Notes under the pieces: generated by a model
What the model was told of the DNA's origin: nothing
The model's database searches: none
What the model saw: the letters and a program-made list of their open reading frames with translations, nothing else
Source: Sphingobacteriaceae bacterium
Lineage (GTDB): Bacteria > Bacteroidota > Bacteroidia > Sphingobacteriales > Sphingobacteriaceae
Assembly (NCBI GenBank): GCA_947460875.1
Contig: CANHGR010000002.1
Span: 1-64,000, forward strand
Length of the DNA stretch: 64,000 nt
Direction: 5' to 3'
Shown here: positions 37,215 through 45,292 of the stretch, piece after piece
Position numbering within the stretch: the stretch's first letter is position 1
Layout: every line of letters starts with the position of its first letter
Translations under genes and position numbers: made by a program

Positions 37215-37296
37215 CGAAAACATTTGCCAATATATTTTCGTTATAGCAGTCAGTTTCAGATAAAAATAGTCATTTTTATGCCATAATATGTACATT

Positions 37297-37698
37297 ATGA
37301 ATAAAATAGAGCACATTGGGATCGCTGTCAAAAGCATTTCAGAATCTGCAAACATTTATGAAAAACTTTTGGGACTTGCTCCTTATAAAACTGAATTTGT
37401 CAAGGGGGAATCTGTAAATACAATGTTCTTTAGGGTAGGGGAAAGTAAAATCGAATTGCTCGAATCTACTGATCCCCATTCAGCTATTGCTAGATTTTTA
37501 GACAAACGCGGTGAGGGTATGCATCATATTGCTTTTGATGTAGACGACATTGAAACAGAGATGGCACGGTTAAAACGTGAGGGTTTTGTCTTGGTCAATG
37601 AAGTTCCTACGCTTGGAGCAGATAACAAACTAGTCTGTTTTGTTCATCCCAAATATAGTAATGGCGTTTTAATTGAGCTATGTCAGAAAATAAGTTGA
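37297..37698 (+). CDS. mce: methylmalonyl-CoA epimerase
   Basis: A 133-residue VOC-fold enzyme interconverting (2R)- and (2S)-methylmalonyl-CoA on the propionate route to or from succinyl-CoA. It has KIEHIGIAVKS at the N-terminus with the first metal histidine, the EGMHHIAFDVDD block with another, and GVLIELCQ at the end with the glutamate ligand. I start at the ATG at 37297 (MNKIEHIG), though a start at 37288 is possible. Methylmalonyl-CoA mutase is not in the window. It is divergent from iscS. Confidence 0.92.
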   Translation: MNKIEHIGIAVKSISESANIYEKLLGLAPYKTEFVKGESVNTMFFRVGESKIELLESTDPHSAIARFLDKRGEGMHHIAFDVDDIETEMARLKREGFVLVNEVPTLGADNKLVCFVHPKYSNGVLIELCQKIS

Positions 37699-37735
37699 AA
37701 TCAAAAAAATGATTTAATTTTCTATTTTAATTATC

Positions 37736-37744
37736 TATATTTGC
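37736..37744 (+). promoter_or_regulatory. -7 element of the rpmE promoter
   Basis: TATATTTGC is an exact TAnnTTTG match 21 bases before the L31 ATG. The -33 position (ATTTAA) is poor. Confidence 0.7.
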
Positions 37745-37765
37745 ACCTCTCAAAATTCAAACAAT

Positions 37766-38014
37766 ATGAAGGCTGATTTACATCCGAAGAATTATAGACT
37801 AGTGGTTTTCAAAGACATGTCAAACGAGTATGCTTTTTTAACCAAGTCGTGCATTGATGCGAAAGAAACCATTAAATGGGAAGATGGAAATGAATATCCA
37901 CTTGTAAAACTGGAAATTTCTCACACATCACATCCATTTTACACCGGTAAAATGAAGCTAGTGGATACTGCGGGTCGTATCGATAAGTTTAACAACCGCT
38001 ACACTAAAAAGTAA
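37766..38014 (+). CDS. rpmE2: 50S ribosomal protein L31 type B
   Basis: An 82-residue ribosomal protein of the type B (zinc-free) class: [40 protein letters not shown] and the [12 protein letters not shown] end. The four zinc-binding cysteines of type A L31 are absent; only one cysteine is present. It has its own promoter and a strong terminator, so it is a single-gene unit. Confidence 0.97.
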   Translation: MKADLHPKNYRLVVFKDMSNEYAFLTKSCIDAKETIKWEDGNEYPLVKLEISHTSHPFYTGKMKLVDTAGRIDKFNNRYTKK

Positions 38015-38035
38015 GATATATTTTCAAATTAAATG

Positions 38036-38067
38036 AAAGTCCCGACCGAACAGTCGGGACTTTTTTT
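38036..38067 (+). terminator. intrinsic terminator of rpmE
   Basis: An 11-base stem (AAAGTCCCGAC and GTCGGGACTTT) with the loop CGAACA, followed by a T tract. It is 22 bases after the L31 stop. Confidence 0.93.
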
Positions 38068-38078
38068 ATTTTTGTTCC

Positions 38079-39248
38079 ATGACGATTGTTCTTTTTGATG
38101 ATACTTCATCTGAGACACTTCTTCCGCTAACATTTACACGCCCCGTATCCGAAATACGTATTGGTATTTTAACGATAGCAGAAAAGTGGAAGAAATATCT
38201 TGACGCTGAGGTGTCTTACAAGACGAAAAGCTATCTAAAAGAGAAATTCCCTCTTCGTTTATCTGCCGACAATCTTTTTATAAATGGGTCGATATGTCCG
38301 GATGAGCCTTTATTAGATGCAATTGCAAAATTAAAGGAAGGGCAAGCGATTGTTAAAAATGGACTGCTGATTGCAGGAAGATTAGCCTCGTCGGATGCGC
38401 TAAGCGGTAATATATTTGAAAAGTTAGAATATGTAAACAAATTCGTTCGAATTTGCTTTCCTGAAGATATTTTTAAATTCAATGATGTCGAAATCCGGAA
38501 GGATTTTACGTTAATCACTAAAGGCAGAATTTCTTCCGAAATTAGCAGTACTAACGTAATTCTTGGAGAGCATTTCTTTGCTGAGGAAGGTGCTGAAGCC
38601 GAATGTTCAACATTTAACAGCAAAGACGGTCCGGTTTACCTCGGTAAGGATACTCAAGTTTGGGAGGGCAGTCATATAAGAGGCTCATTCGCTTTATGCG
38701 ATCATTCGCAGGTTAAGATGGGATCAAAGATTTACGGAATGACCACCATAGGGCCGCATTGTAGAGTGGGAGGAGAGATAAACAATTCGGTACTTCAAGC
38801 GTATTCTTCTAAAGGGCACGATGGATTTTTGGGTAATTCTGTCTTGGGCGAGTGGTGTAATATTGGGGCCGACAGCAATAACTCTAACCTTAAAAATAAT
38901 TATGCAGAAGTTCGTCTGTGGGATTATACTAAAGAGAGTTTCCGTAAAACGGGATTACAGTTTTGTGGACTGATAATGGCAGACCATTCTAAATGTGGGA
39001 TTAATACGATGTTCAATACCGGAACTGTTATTGGCGTTGGCGTCAATGTATTCGGAGCGGGATTCCCAAGAAATTTCGTGCCGGACTTTTCATGGGGTGG
39101 AGCTACTGGCTTTGACGTTCATAGTCTAGAAAAAATGTTTGAAACTACCGCAAATGTATTTGAGCGTCGTGATCGTAAGTTCGACGAGATAGAGAAAAGT
39201 ATACTCGAGCAAGTATTTGAATTAACAGGTAAATACAGAAGATTTTAA
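38079..39248 (+). CDS. GlmU-like sugar nucleotidyltransferase family protein
   Basis: A 389-residue protein of the Bacteroidota GlmU-family type. The N-terminus (MTIVLFDDTSSETLLPLTFTRPVSEIRIGILTIAEKW) aligns with a degenerate nucleotidyltransferase domain, in which the usual LAAGxGTRM motif is absent. The C-terminal part is a left-handed beta-helix with hexapeptide-like repeats (VILGEHFFAEEG, VYLGKDTQVWEGSHIRGS, KMGSKIYGMTTIGPHCRVGGEI, VLGEWCNIGADSNNSNL), similar to GlmU acetyltransferases. It may make or modify a sugar phosphate or sugar nucleotide. It lies ten bases before tpiA, and the two are probably co-transcribed. Confidence 0.85.
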   Translation: MTIVLFDDTSSETLLPLTFTRPVSEIRIGILTIAEKWKKYLDAEVSYKTKSYLKEKFPLRLSADNLFINGSICPDEPLLDAIAKLKEGQAIVKNGLLIAGRLASSDALSGNIFEKLEYVNKFVRICFPEDIFKFNDVEIRKDFTLITKGRISSEISSTNVILGEHFFAEEGAEAECSTFNSKDGPVYLGKDTQVWEGSHIRGSFALCDHSQVKMGSKIYGMTTIGPHCRVGGEINNSVLQAYSSKGHDGFLGNSVLGEWCNIGADSNNSNLKNNYAEVRLWDYTKESFRKTGLQFCGLIMADHSKCGINTMFNTGTVIGVGVNVFGAGFPRNFVPDFSWGGATGFDVHSLEKMFETTANVFERRDRKFDEIEKSILEQVFELTGKYRRF

Positions 39249-39257
39249 TTAACTAAA

Positions 39258-40022
39258 ATGAGAAAAAAGATTATCGCAGGCAATTGGAAAATGAACATGG
39301 ATTATACTTCGGGACTAAGTTTATTCTCCGAAATTGTAAATATGGTAGCGGATGAAATTACAGGACAGCAAGAAGTAGTAATTTGCCCACCTTACATTCA
39401 CTTATATAACTTAGCGCAGTTGTCAAAAAGCAGTTTAAAGGTAAGTGTCGGTTCTCAAAACTGTCATAAGGCAGATTCAGGAGCTTATACTGGTGAAATT
39501 TCGGCAGGAATGGTAAAGTCTACCGGCGCTGATTATGTAATTTTAGGCCACTCAGAACGCCGCCAATATTTTGGAGAGACAGATGCCTTGCTTTCGGAAA
39601 AAGTAAAAGTAGTTCTTAATCAAGACTTGAAGCCAATTTTCTGTATTGGCGAAACTCTCGAAGAGCGTAATCAACAGCGCCATTTCGAAGTGATAAAGAC
39701 ACAATTAGAACAAGGAATATTTCATCTTTCAGAATCTGAATTTGCTAAAACTGTTATTGCCTACGAGCCGGTATGGGCAATTGGAACAGGACTAACGGCG
39801 AGTCCGGAGCAAGCGCAAGAAGTTCATTCATTTATTAGGTCAGAGATTGCGGCAAAATATAGTGATCATGTTGCCAATGGGACTACAATCTTATATGGCG
39901 GAAGCTGTAATCCAAAAAATGCATCAGAGTTGTTTGCTCAGGCTGATATTGATGGCGGATTAATAGGTGGTGCTTCATTGAAATCTCGTGATTTTCTTGA
40001 CATCGTAAAAGCCTTTAATTAA
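39258..40022 (+). CDS. tpiA: triosephosphate isomerase
   Basis: A 254-residue TIM-barrel enzyme interconverting glyceraldehyde-3-phosphate and dihydroxyacetone phosphate. The catalytic residues are all present: lysine in GNWKMN, histidine in LGHSERR, and glutamate in AYEPVWAIGTG. The phosphate-binding YGGSCNPKNA and DGGLIGGASL loops follow. Normal length. It is followed by prmA after two bases, so it is in an operon with the GlmU-like gene and prmA. Confidence 0.98.
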   Translation: MRKKIIAGNWKMNMDYTSGLSLFSEIVNMVADEITGQQEVVICPPYIHLYNLAQLSKSSLKVSVGSQNCHKADSGAYTGEISAGMVKSTGADYVILGHSERRQYFGETDALLSEKVKVVLNQDLKPIFCIGETLEERNQQRHFEVIKTQLEQGIFHLSESEFAKTVIAYEPVWAIGTGLTASPEQAQEVHSFIRSEIAAKYSDHVANGTTILYGGSCNPKNASELFAQADIDGGLIGGASLKSRDFLDIVKAFN

Positions 40023-40024
40023 GG

Positions 40025-40870
40025 ATGATTTATAAAGAGCTTATCTTTCGTATAAAATCTTCCGAAGATTATCATAAAGATCTGCTAATTAACAGTTTAT
40101 CTGAAATTGGGTTTGATACATTCGAGGAAATAGTTCAAGGCTTTAAGGCCTATATCCCTTCAGACGATTTTGATCAGACTTTATTGGATGAAACTATAAA
40201 GTTGTTTGAAGGCTCGTTTGTCTTTTCTTACGAGATAAATACGATCCCTGCCACGAACTGGAATGAAGTGTGGGAAAGCAATTTTAGACCGTTGATTATT
40301 AAAGATCAATGCCATGTTAGGGCTGCTTTTCATGATAGCCGACCCGAATTTCCCTATGAGATCATCATCGACCCCAAAATGGCTTTTGGTACTGGCCATC
40401 ATCAAACTACTGCGATGATGATGGAATATATGCTTGAGATTGATTTCAGCGGAACAACCGTACTCGATATGGGATGCGGGACTGGAATTCTTGGGATTCT
40501 AGCGTCTAAACTAGGCGCAAATCAAGTTTTCTGCATTGATTATGATGCGATATGTTTTGACAGTTCGATAGAAAATGCCCTTTTAAATCACTCAGAAAAT
40601 ATTAAAAGTCTTTGTGGTTCGAAGGAAGTAATTCCTGATCTTTCTTTCGAAATAATTCTTGCTAACATCAATCGAAACATACTTCTTGATCAGATTGCGC
40701 GATACGCAGAAGTGTTGACGCCGGGAGGAAAATTATTCTTAAGTGGTTTTTATAAAGATCCGGACCTAACGATGTTGATTGATGTAGCGAAGGCAAACCG
40801 TTTGAATTTTAAGGGTCATAAAATTCAAGAATCTTGGGTGGCAGCCTACTTTGTCAAAGACTTTCTTTAA
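40025..40870 (+). CDS. prmA: ribosomal protein L11 methyltransferase
   Basis: A 281-residue SAM-dependent enzyme that trimethylates ribosomal protein L11. The N-terminal substrate-recognition domain (residues about 1-95) precedes IDPKMAFGTGHHQTT and the SAM motif TVLDMGCGTGILGILASKLGA, then ANINRNIL. It starts two bases after tpiA. PrmA is dispensable in many bacteria, and the linkage to tpiA is probably incidental. Confidence 0.94.
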   Translation: MIYKELIFRIKSSEDYHKDLLINSLSEIGFDTFEEIVQGFKAYIPSDDFDQTLLDETIKLFEGSFVFSYEINTIPATNWNEVWESNFRPLIIKDQCHVRAAFHDSRPEFPYEIIIDPKMAFGTGHHQTTAMMMEYMLEIDFSGTTVLDMGCGTGILGILASKLGANQVFCIDYDAICFDSSIENALLNHSENIKSLCGSKEVIPDLSFEIILANINRNILLDQIARYAEVLTPGGKLFLSGFYKDPDLTMLIDVAKANRLNFKGHKIQESWVAAYFVKDFL

Positions 40871-40908
40871 AAGAAAGCACTTTAATTTAATTAATTAGAC
40901 CTTTTCAA

Positions 40909-42273
40909 ATGATGAGAGTACATTTTATTGCAATAGGGGGTGCAGCGATGCATAATTTGGCAATTGCTTTACACTTAAAGGGGTACGAGATAAGCGGGTC
41001 TGATGATGTAATTTTTGAACCTTCTAAATCGCGGTTGGAGAAGTATGGTCTACTCCCAGCAAAAATGGGATGGGATGTTGACAATATCCAGTCCGACTAT
41101 GATGTTATTATTCTTGGTATGCATGCCCAAAAAGACAATCCTGAGTTACTTAAAGCGCAAGAATTGGGATTGAATATATGCTCTTACCCTGAGTATATAT
41201 ACAGACAGTCAAAAACTAAGACCAGAGTTGTTATCGGAGGAAGTCATGGGAAAACTACCATTACGTCAATGATTTTGCACGTGATGAGGAAATGTGGTCG
41301 TGAATGTGATTATCTGGTCGGCGCTCAACTCGAAGGGTTTGATACAATGGTCCGTCTGACAGATACAGCACCGGTTATCATTATCGAAGGTGATGAGTAT
41401 CTCGCATCTCCTATCGATAAGCGTCCGAAGTTTCATATCTATAAGGCTCATGTTGCCGTGATAAGTGGTATTGCCTGGGATCATATAAATGTGTTTCCAA
41501 CATTCGAAAATTATATTGATCAATTTCGAAAATTTCTTGGAACGGTAATGGACGGCGGCAAAGTAATCTATTGTGCTGAGGATGAAGTATTAAATAAAGT
41601 CATTAATGAAGAACATAGCAAGCTTTATAAAATACCATATGGTACACCAGACTATACAATTCTAGACGGTACGACAACTCTCGTCACCCAGGATAGAGAC
41701 GTCGTGCTAACTATTTTCGGACGACATAATCTAATGAATCTGAATGCTGCCAAAATGGTCTGTAATCAGCTCAACATCAGCGATAATCAGTTTTACGACG
41801 CTATAAGTTCGTTTAGCGGAGCCGCGAGAAGACTAGAACTCCTGGGAAAGAATTCTCAAACAACAGTCTATAAAGATTTTGCACATTCTCCTTCTAAGTT
41901 AAAAGCCACTATTGAGGCTGTAAAACAACAGTATCCAGATCGAATTCTAATTGCATTAATGGAACTACACACGTATAGTAGCCTAAATAGAGAATTCTTA
42001 AATGAGTATAAAGGCTGTATGGATGGTGCCGATCAAGCTATAGTTTTTATTGATCAACATACTTTTTTGCAGAAAAAAATCGAACCGTATGATGAGGCTA
42101 CCGTGAAAAGTTCATTTGGTAACGGCAAGTTAAAATTTTTCAACAATCCCGACATTTTGGTAGGATATTTGCATAATATTAATTATCGTGGTAAAAACTT
42201 TCTTTTAATGAGTTCCGGTAATTTTGGTGGAATAGATTTAAAAGTCCTTGCGAAAAATATTTTAGCACAATAA
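40909..42273 (+). CDS. mpl: Mpl-type UDP-N-acetylmuramate peptide ligase
   Basis: A 454-residue Mur-ligase family protein that joins a recycled tripeptide to UDP-MurNAc. The N-terminus (FIAIGGAAMHNLAIALHLKGYEISGSDD) is like MurC, the ATP loop is IGGSHGKTTITSMI, and SGAARRLELLG and KDFAHSPSK match MurC/Mpl blocks. It starts LRKYG-type with GAAMHNLAIALH instead of the MurC GIGMSGIA, which favours Mpl. It lies 38 bases after prmA and 75 before a small gene of unknown function. Confidence 0.9.
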   Translation: MMRVHFIAIGGAAMHNLAIALHLKGYEISGSDDVIFEPSKSRLEKYGLLPAKMGWDVDNIQSDYDVIILGMHAQKDNPELLKAQELGLNICSYPEYIYRQSKTKTRVVIGGSHGKTTITSMILHVMRKCGRECDYLVGAQLEGFDTMVRLTDTAPVIIIEGDEYLASPIDKRPKFHIYKAHVAVISGIAWDHINVFPTFENYIDQFRKFLGTVMDGGKVIYCAEDEVLNKVINEEHSKLYKIPYGTPDYTILDGTTTLVTQDRDVVLTIFGRHNLMNLNAAKMVCNQLNISDNQFYDAISSFSGAARRLELLGKNSQTTVYKDFAHSPSKLKATIEAVKQQYPDRILIALMELHTYSSLNREFLNEYKGCMDGADQAIVFIDQHTFLQKKIEPYDEATVKSSFGNGKLKFFNNPDILVGYLHNINYRGKNFLLMSSGNFGGIDLKVLAKNILAQ

Positions 42274-42347
42274 TAATGCGGTAATATGAAAACTTCAGGT
42301 AAAAAATCAAGCTGTTAAGGCATTAGAAGGGACGGAGTCAAGAGGGT

Positions 42348-42620
42348 GTGGCGAAGCGATTGAAGATTTCTATCCCTGCGTTTTCTAACACTGAAACTGA
42401 CATTTATTTATCTCGTTTAAAGCAACTAGCTGTCTTATTTAGAATGTCTGAAGTACAACTACTTGCATTTAATGATGCTGAGCAGCAAGAGAAGTATATA
42501 TCAGATTTAGAGATTTCAACCGTGAAATTGAAAGACTGCGGAAAAGAGATTATTGAACTTCAAAAGAAAGTGATAGCACTCTATGAAGAATTTAGGAACG
42601 TTCAAGTCCCAACGGTTTAA
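42348..42620 (+). CDS. small helical protein of unknown function
   Basis: A 90-residue frame starting at a GTG codon after an A/G-rich stretch (GAGGGT) that could act as a ribosome binding site. The sequence is mostly predicted helix: YLSRLKQLAVLFRMSEVQLLAF and LEISTVKLKDCGKEIIELQKKVIALYEEF, a likely coiled coil. I recognise no family. It lies 75 bases after mpl on the same strand and ends nine bases before the convergent GNAT-like gene. Context gives no function. The start is uncertain. Confidence 0.5.
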   Translation: MAKRLKISIPAFSNTETDIYLSRLKQLAVLFRMSEVQLLAFNDAEQQEKYISDLEISTVKLKDCGKEIIELQKKVIALYEEFRNVQVPTV

Positions 42621-42629
42621 ATTGCAAGC

Positions 42630-43748
42630 CTAAAACAGTTTTCGAAGAGTGAGGTGCCGTTTGCCAAATACGGCACCGGTTGCCTCATGGATAGACAGCA
42701 TTTTATCGTTAAAATCACCTACCCAAGATAATTCAACTTCATTGTATTGTTTTAGAGGCAGAACGTATTCCTTGATTTTTATGAAAATTGCCGATTCAAG
42801 CCCGTGCTTTTGAAAGGCTTGTTTTGTACCCATAACAATGGCTCTCATACGAGAGACGCCTTTCCAGCGATAGTACAAAAATTTGATTTTCTCTATAAGA
42901 CCAAGCTTGCCTTTAAGTGGTTTGATCATTTGGTTTACGTCGGGTAGCATAACGACAAAAGATGCCGGTTCATCGTTGACGTATGCAAACCAAATGAGCT
43001 TTTCATCCATGACGGTTTTCATCTTATTAAAACTTTCCAGAACCGTTTCCGTTTTAATAGGTACAAAACTTTCGAAATCTTTCCATCCATCGTTATAAAT
43101 CTCTAAGAAATCCGCAGCAAAGCGTTCTATCTTAGATGCATTGAGATGCTCAAATCGATAACCTGGCTTTTTAGCCACCCATTCGGCAATCTTAGTAAAC
43201 CGTTCCGGGAACGGTTTATTTACATCTAAGTGATTGGTTATCTGTTGATAAAGAGTTGTAAATCCATAGTCCTGGAAAAATTTATAGTAATAGATCGGAT
43301 GATAGTTCATTCCGAAAGAGGGCTGTGTAAATCCTTCGACTAATAGTCCCCAAAAGTTGTCGTTCTCTCCAAAATTAATGGGACCATCCATTGCTTGCAT
43401 GCCACGGCTTTGCAGCCATATTTTTGCCGTATCGAAAAGAAGGACTGCAGCATTATAGTCATCAACTGATTCAAAAAATCCAATTCCGCCTGTGGCTTGT
43501 TCGTAAGTATACGCTTTGTTTTTGTTAATAAATGCAGCGATTCTACCGATCGCTTTTCCTTGATTATCTTTTAAAACCCAACGGGTTATTTCGCCATGAC
43601 TATGAAAATTGTTTTTTTTAGGATCAAAAATGGCCTCAGTGTCTGTATCCAAGGGGCATACCCAGATTGGATCATTTTTATAGATACTTCTAGGAACATC
43701 TAGAAACTCACGTACGTCTTTTTTGCCTTTTACTTCAGTAATAATCAT
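42630..43748 (-). CDS. GNAT-like acyltransferase-fold protein
   Basis: A 372-residue protein. I start at the ATG at 43748 (MIITEVKGKKDVREFLDVP), because the upstream in-frame start at 43820 would put 24 residues across the neighbour's terminator. The N-terminal half has KNDPIWVCPLDTDTEAIF, EITRWVLKDNQGKAIGRIAAFINK, and GIGFFESVDDYNAAVLLFDTAKIWLQSRG, a pattern like a GNAT domain with a G-x-x-F-E segment. The C-terminal half has another GNAT-like part (LIWFAYVNDEPASFVVMLPD). The pattern recurs in uncharacterized Bacteroidota proteins. The substrate is unknown. Confidence 0.65.
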   Translation of the reverse strand: MIITEVKGKKDVREFLDVPRSIYKNDPIWVCPLDTDTEAIFDPKKNNFHSHGEITRWVLKDNQGKAIGRIAAFINKNKAYTYEQATGGIGFFESVDDYNAAVLLFDTAKIWLQSRGMQAMDGPINFGENDNFWGLLVEGFTQPSFGMNYHPIYYYKFFQDYGFTTLYQQITNHLDVNKPFPERFTKIAEWVAKKPGYRFEHLNASKIERFAADFLEIYNDGWKDFESFVPIKTETVLESFNKMKTVMDEKLIWFAYVNDEPASFVVMLPDVNQMIKPLKGKLGLIEKIKFLYYRWKGVSRMRAIVMGTKQAFQKHGLESAIFIKIKEYVLPLKQYNEVELSWVGDFNDKMLSIHEATGAVFGKRHLTLRKLF

Positions 43749-43769
43749 GCGTTGTCTGGCTGATAAATT

Positions 43770-43800
43770 AAAAAAGCACCCAGTATAGCTGGATGCTTCT
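43770..43800 (-). terminator. intrinsic terminator of the 67-residue gene
   Basis: A nine-base stem with one mismatch (AGCACCCAG and CTGGATGCT) around TATAG. On the minus strand it ends in a T run and lies 17 bases after the small gene's stop. Confidence 0.82.
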
Positions 43801-43816
43801 TCAAAATTAATATAAC

Positions 43817-44020
43817 TCAATAATCGTCTTCATCGTCGAATTCGCTAAAAGTTGAAAAGCCGTCTAATTCATCTAAGGGGACTTCATCAAAGCCGTCTTC
43901 ATCTACTGTAAAAACAGCTCCAGCTTTCGGTTCATCTGGTTTTACGGCAAGCTTCTTACTATTAGTGGCTTTGCTTTTCGTCGCGCCCTTTTTAGTATCA
44001 GTTTTTTGGGGTGTTTTCAT
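43817..44020 (-). CDS. small charge-bipolar hypothetical protein
   Basis: A 67-residue protein starting at the ATG at 44020. The first 30 residues are basic and Lys/Thr-rich (KKGATKSKATNSKKLAVK), and the last 30 are strongly acidic (DEDGFDEVPLDELDGFSTFSEFDDEDDY). No hydrophobic core is evident, so it is probably disordered. I do not recognise a family. It has its own terminator, and codon use looks ordinary. It lies between scpB and the GNAT-like gene. Confidence 0.55.
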   Translation of the reverse strand: MKTPQKTDTKKGATKSKATNSKKLAVKPDEPKAGAVFTVDEDGFDEVPLDELDGFSTFSEFDDEDDY

Positions 44021-44150
44021 GAGCAAATAATACTAGGCGATATTAATCAAATTGCTTACAATAAAATTAAAAAGATTTTAAATATATTCTCTTTCCAAAT
44101 TTAAAATTCAACATAAATCTAATCAACAAAAGTATTATTGATGGCCGGCT

Positions 44151-44711
44151 TTATTCCTGATAATTTCCAATATGATTAACTTCTTCTTTTAAGTCTTTAA
44201 GTTGAGGAAGATCAGCGATCGAATTTATGCCAAAATAATCTGAAAAGAGATTACTAGTTCCATATAAAATAGGTTTTCCAATTGTTTCTGTACGACCAAC
44301 GATAACAATCAATTCTTTGTCAAGTAGTTTTTGTACGGTATAGTCACAATTGACACCTCGAATCTGCTCAATTTCAAGTTTCGTAATGGGCTGCCGATAT
44401 GCTATTATCGCCAATGTTTCAAGTGCCGAACGACTTAACTTCTTTTTAGAACGCTGAATCTGCAGTTGTGCAATAACCGGGTGAAATGTTTTTTTTGTTA
44501 AAAACTGAAAGCCCCCATTAATTGCAACAAGGTTTATCGCAAGAGTCAAATTCTCGTACTTTTCCGTTATTTCATTAACAGCGGCTAAAATAGCCCTTAA
44601 TTCAATTTTCTCTGCCGAAGTAGCCTGAATTAGCTGCTGAATCTCCTCAACGCCGATCCCTTGTTCTGAGGCAAAAATTAATGCTTCAATATTCAAAACA
44701 AGGTCTTCCAT
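44151..44711 (-). CDS. scpB: segregation and condensation protein B
   Basis: A 186-residue winged-helix protein that binds the SMC-ScpA kleisin complex for chromosome condensation. LVLNIEALIFASEQGI, SRSALETLAIIAYRQPITKLEIEQIRGVNCDYTVQKLL and TIGKPILYGTSNLFSDYFGI are conserved ScpB blocks. ScpA and SMC are elsewhere. It follows the FKBP gene by 32 bases on the same strand and may be co-transcribed with it. Confidence 0.95.
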   Translation of the reverse strand: MEDLVLNIEALIFASEQGIGVEEIQQLIQATSAEKIELRAILAAVNEITEKYENLTLAINLVAINGGFQFLTKKTFHPVIAQLQIQRSKKKLSRSALETLAIIAYRQPITKLEIEQIRGVNCDYTVQKLLDKELIVIVGRTETIGKPILYGTSNLFSDYFGINSIADLPQLKDLKEEVNHIGNYQE

Positions 44712-44743
44712 ACTTATAGATACAAATTATTTTAGAATGTCTA

Positions 44744-45241
44744 TTAATGCCCTGAATGCCCATCTAAACCATGGGCGTGCCCGTGACTTAATTCTTCCGC
44801 AGTTGCTTCGCGTACGTCTAGAACTATTCCTTTGAAATGTAGATTTTGTCCCGCCATCGGATGATTAAGGTCAACTTTAACAAGCTCGTCTGATACTTCT
44901 GTAACGCGCGCTCTGAACTGATTGCCATGATTGTCCTGTAAAGGTATAATTGCATCAACTGGAGGTATATCCGTATCGTTAAACATCCCTATTGGCAGTT
45001 CGGTAACAGCATTTTCATCGTTTTCGCCATATGCATCTTCTGCAGATAAGTGGAATTCATAAGTTGCGCCGGCAGCTAATCCGCTTAAATTTTCCTCAAA
45101 TTTTGGTAACATCATGCCTGTTCCAAAAAGAAAAATAAGTGGATTTTCTTGATTAGCTTGCTCTACAAACACACTTTCCCCGTTTTCAGTGGTATACAGA
45201 TCGTATGTTAGCGCCACTACGCTGTTGGGTTGAATAGTCAT
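44744..45241 (-). CDS. FKBP-type peptidyl-prolyl isomerase, SlyD-like
   Basis: A 165-residue proline isomerase. I start at the ATG at 45241 (MTIQPNSVVALTYDLYTTENG), which matches the family start; a start at 45265 adds eight residues. The conserved FGTGMMLPKFEENLSGLAAG and FHLSAEDAYGENDENAV segments show the FKBP core with an IF-domain insertion, as in SlyD. The C-terminus is histidine-rich (GHAHGLDGHSGH), which suggests metal binding, as in SlyD. It catalyses cis-trans isomerization and may act as a folding helper. It is 51 bases from the next gene downstream of it, the YyaL-type gene. Confidence 0.93.
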   Translation of the reverse strand: MTIQPNSVVALTYDLYTTENGESVFVEQANQENPLIFLFGTGMMLPKFEENLSGLAAGATYEFHLSAEDAYGENDENAVTELPIGMFNDTDIPPVDAIIPLQDNHGNQFRARVTEVSDELVKVDLNHPMAGQNLHFKGIVLDVREATAEELSHGHAHGLDGHSGH

Positions 45242-45292
45242 ATTTTTAAGTTGAAATTGATCCATGACGGCTGATTTGCTTTCGTGGAAGTA

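Noticed and set aside
42286-42318. A ten-codon frame before the small helical gene.
   Set aside because: Too short and without a plausible product; no sign that it is a leader peptide.
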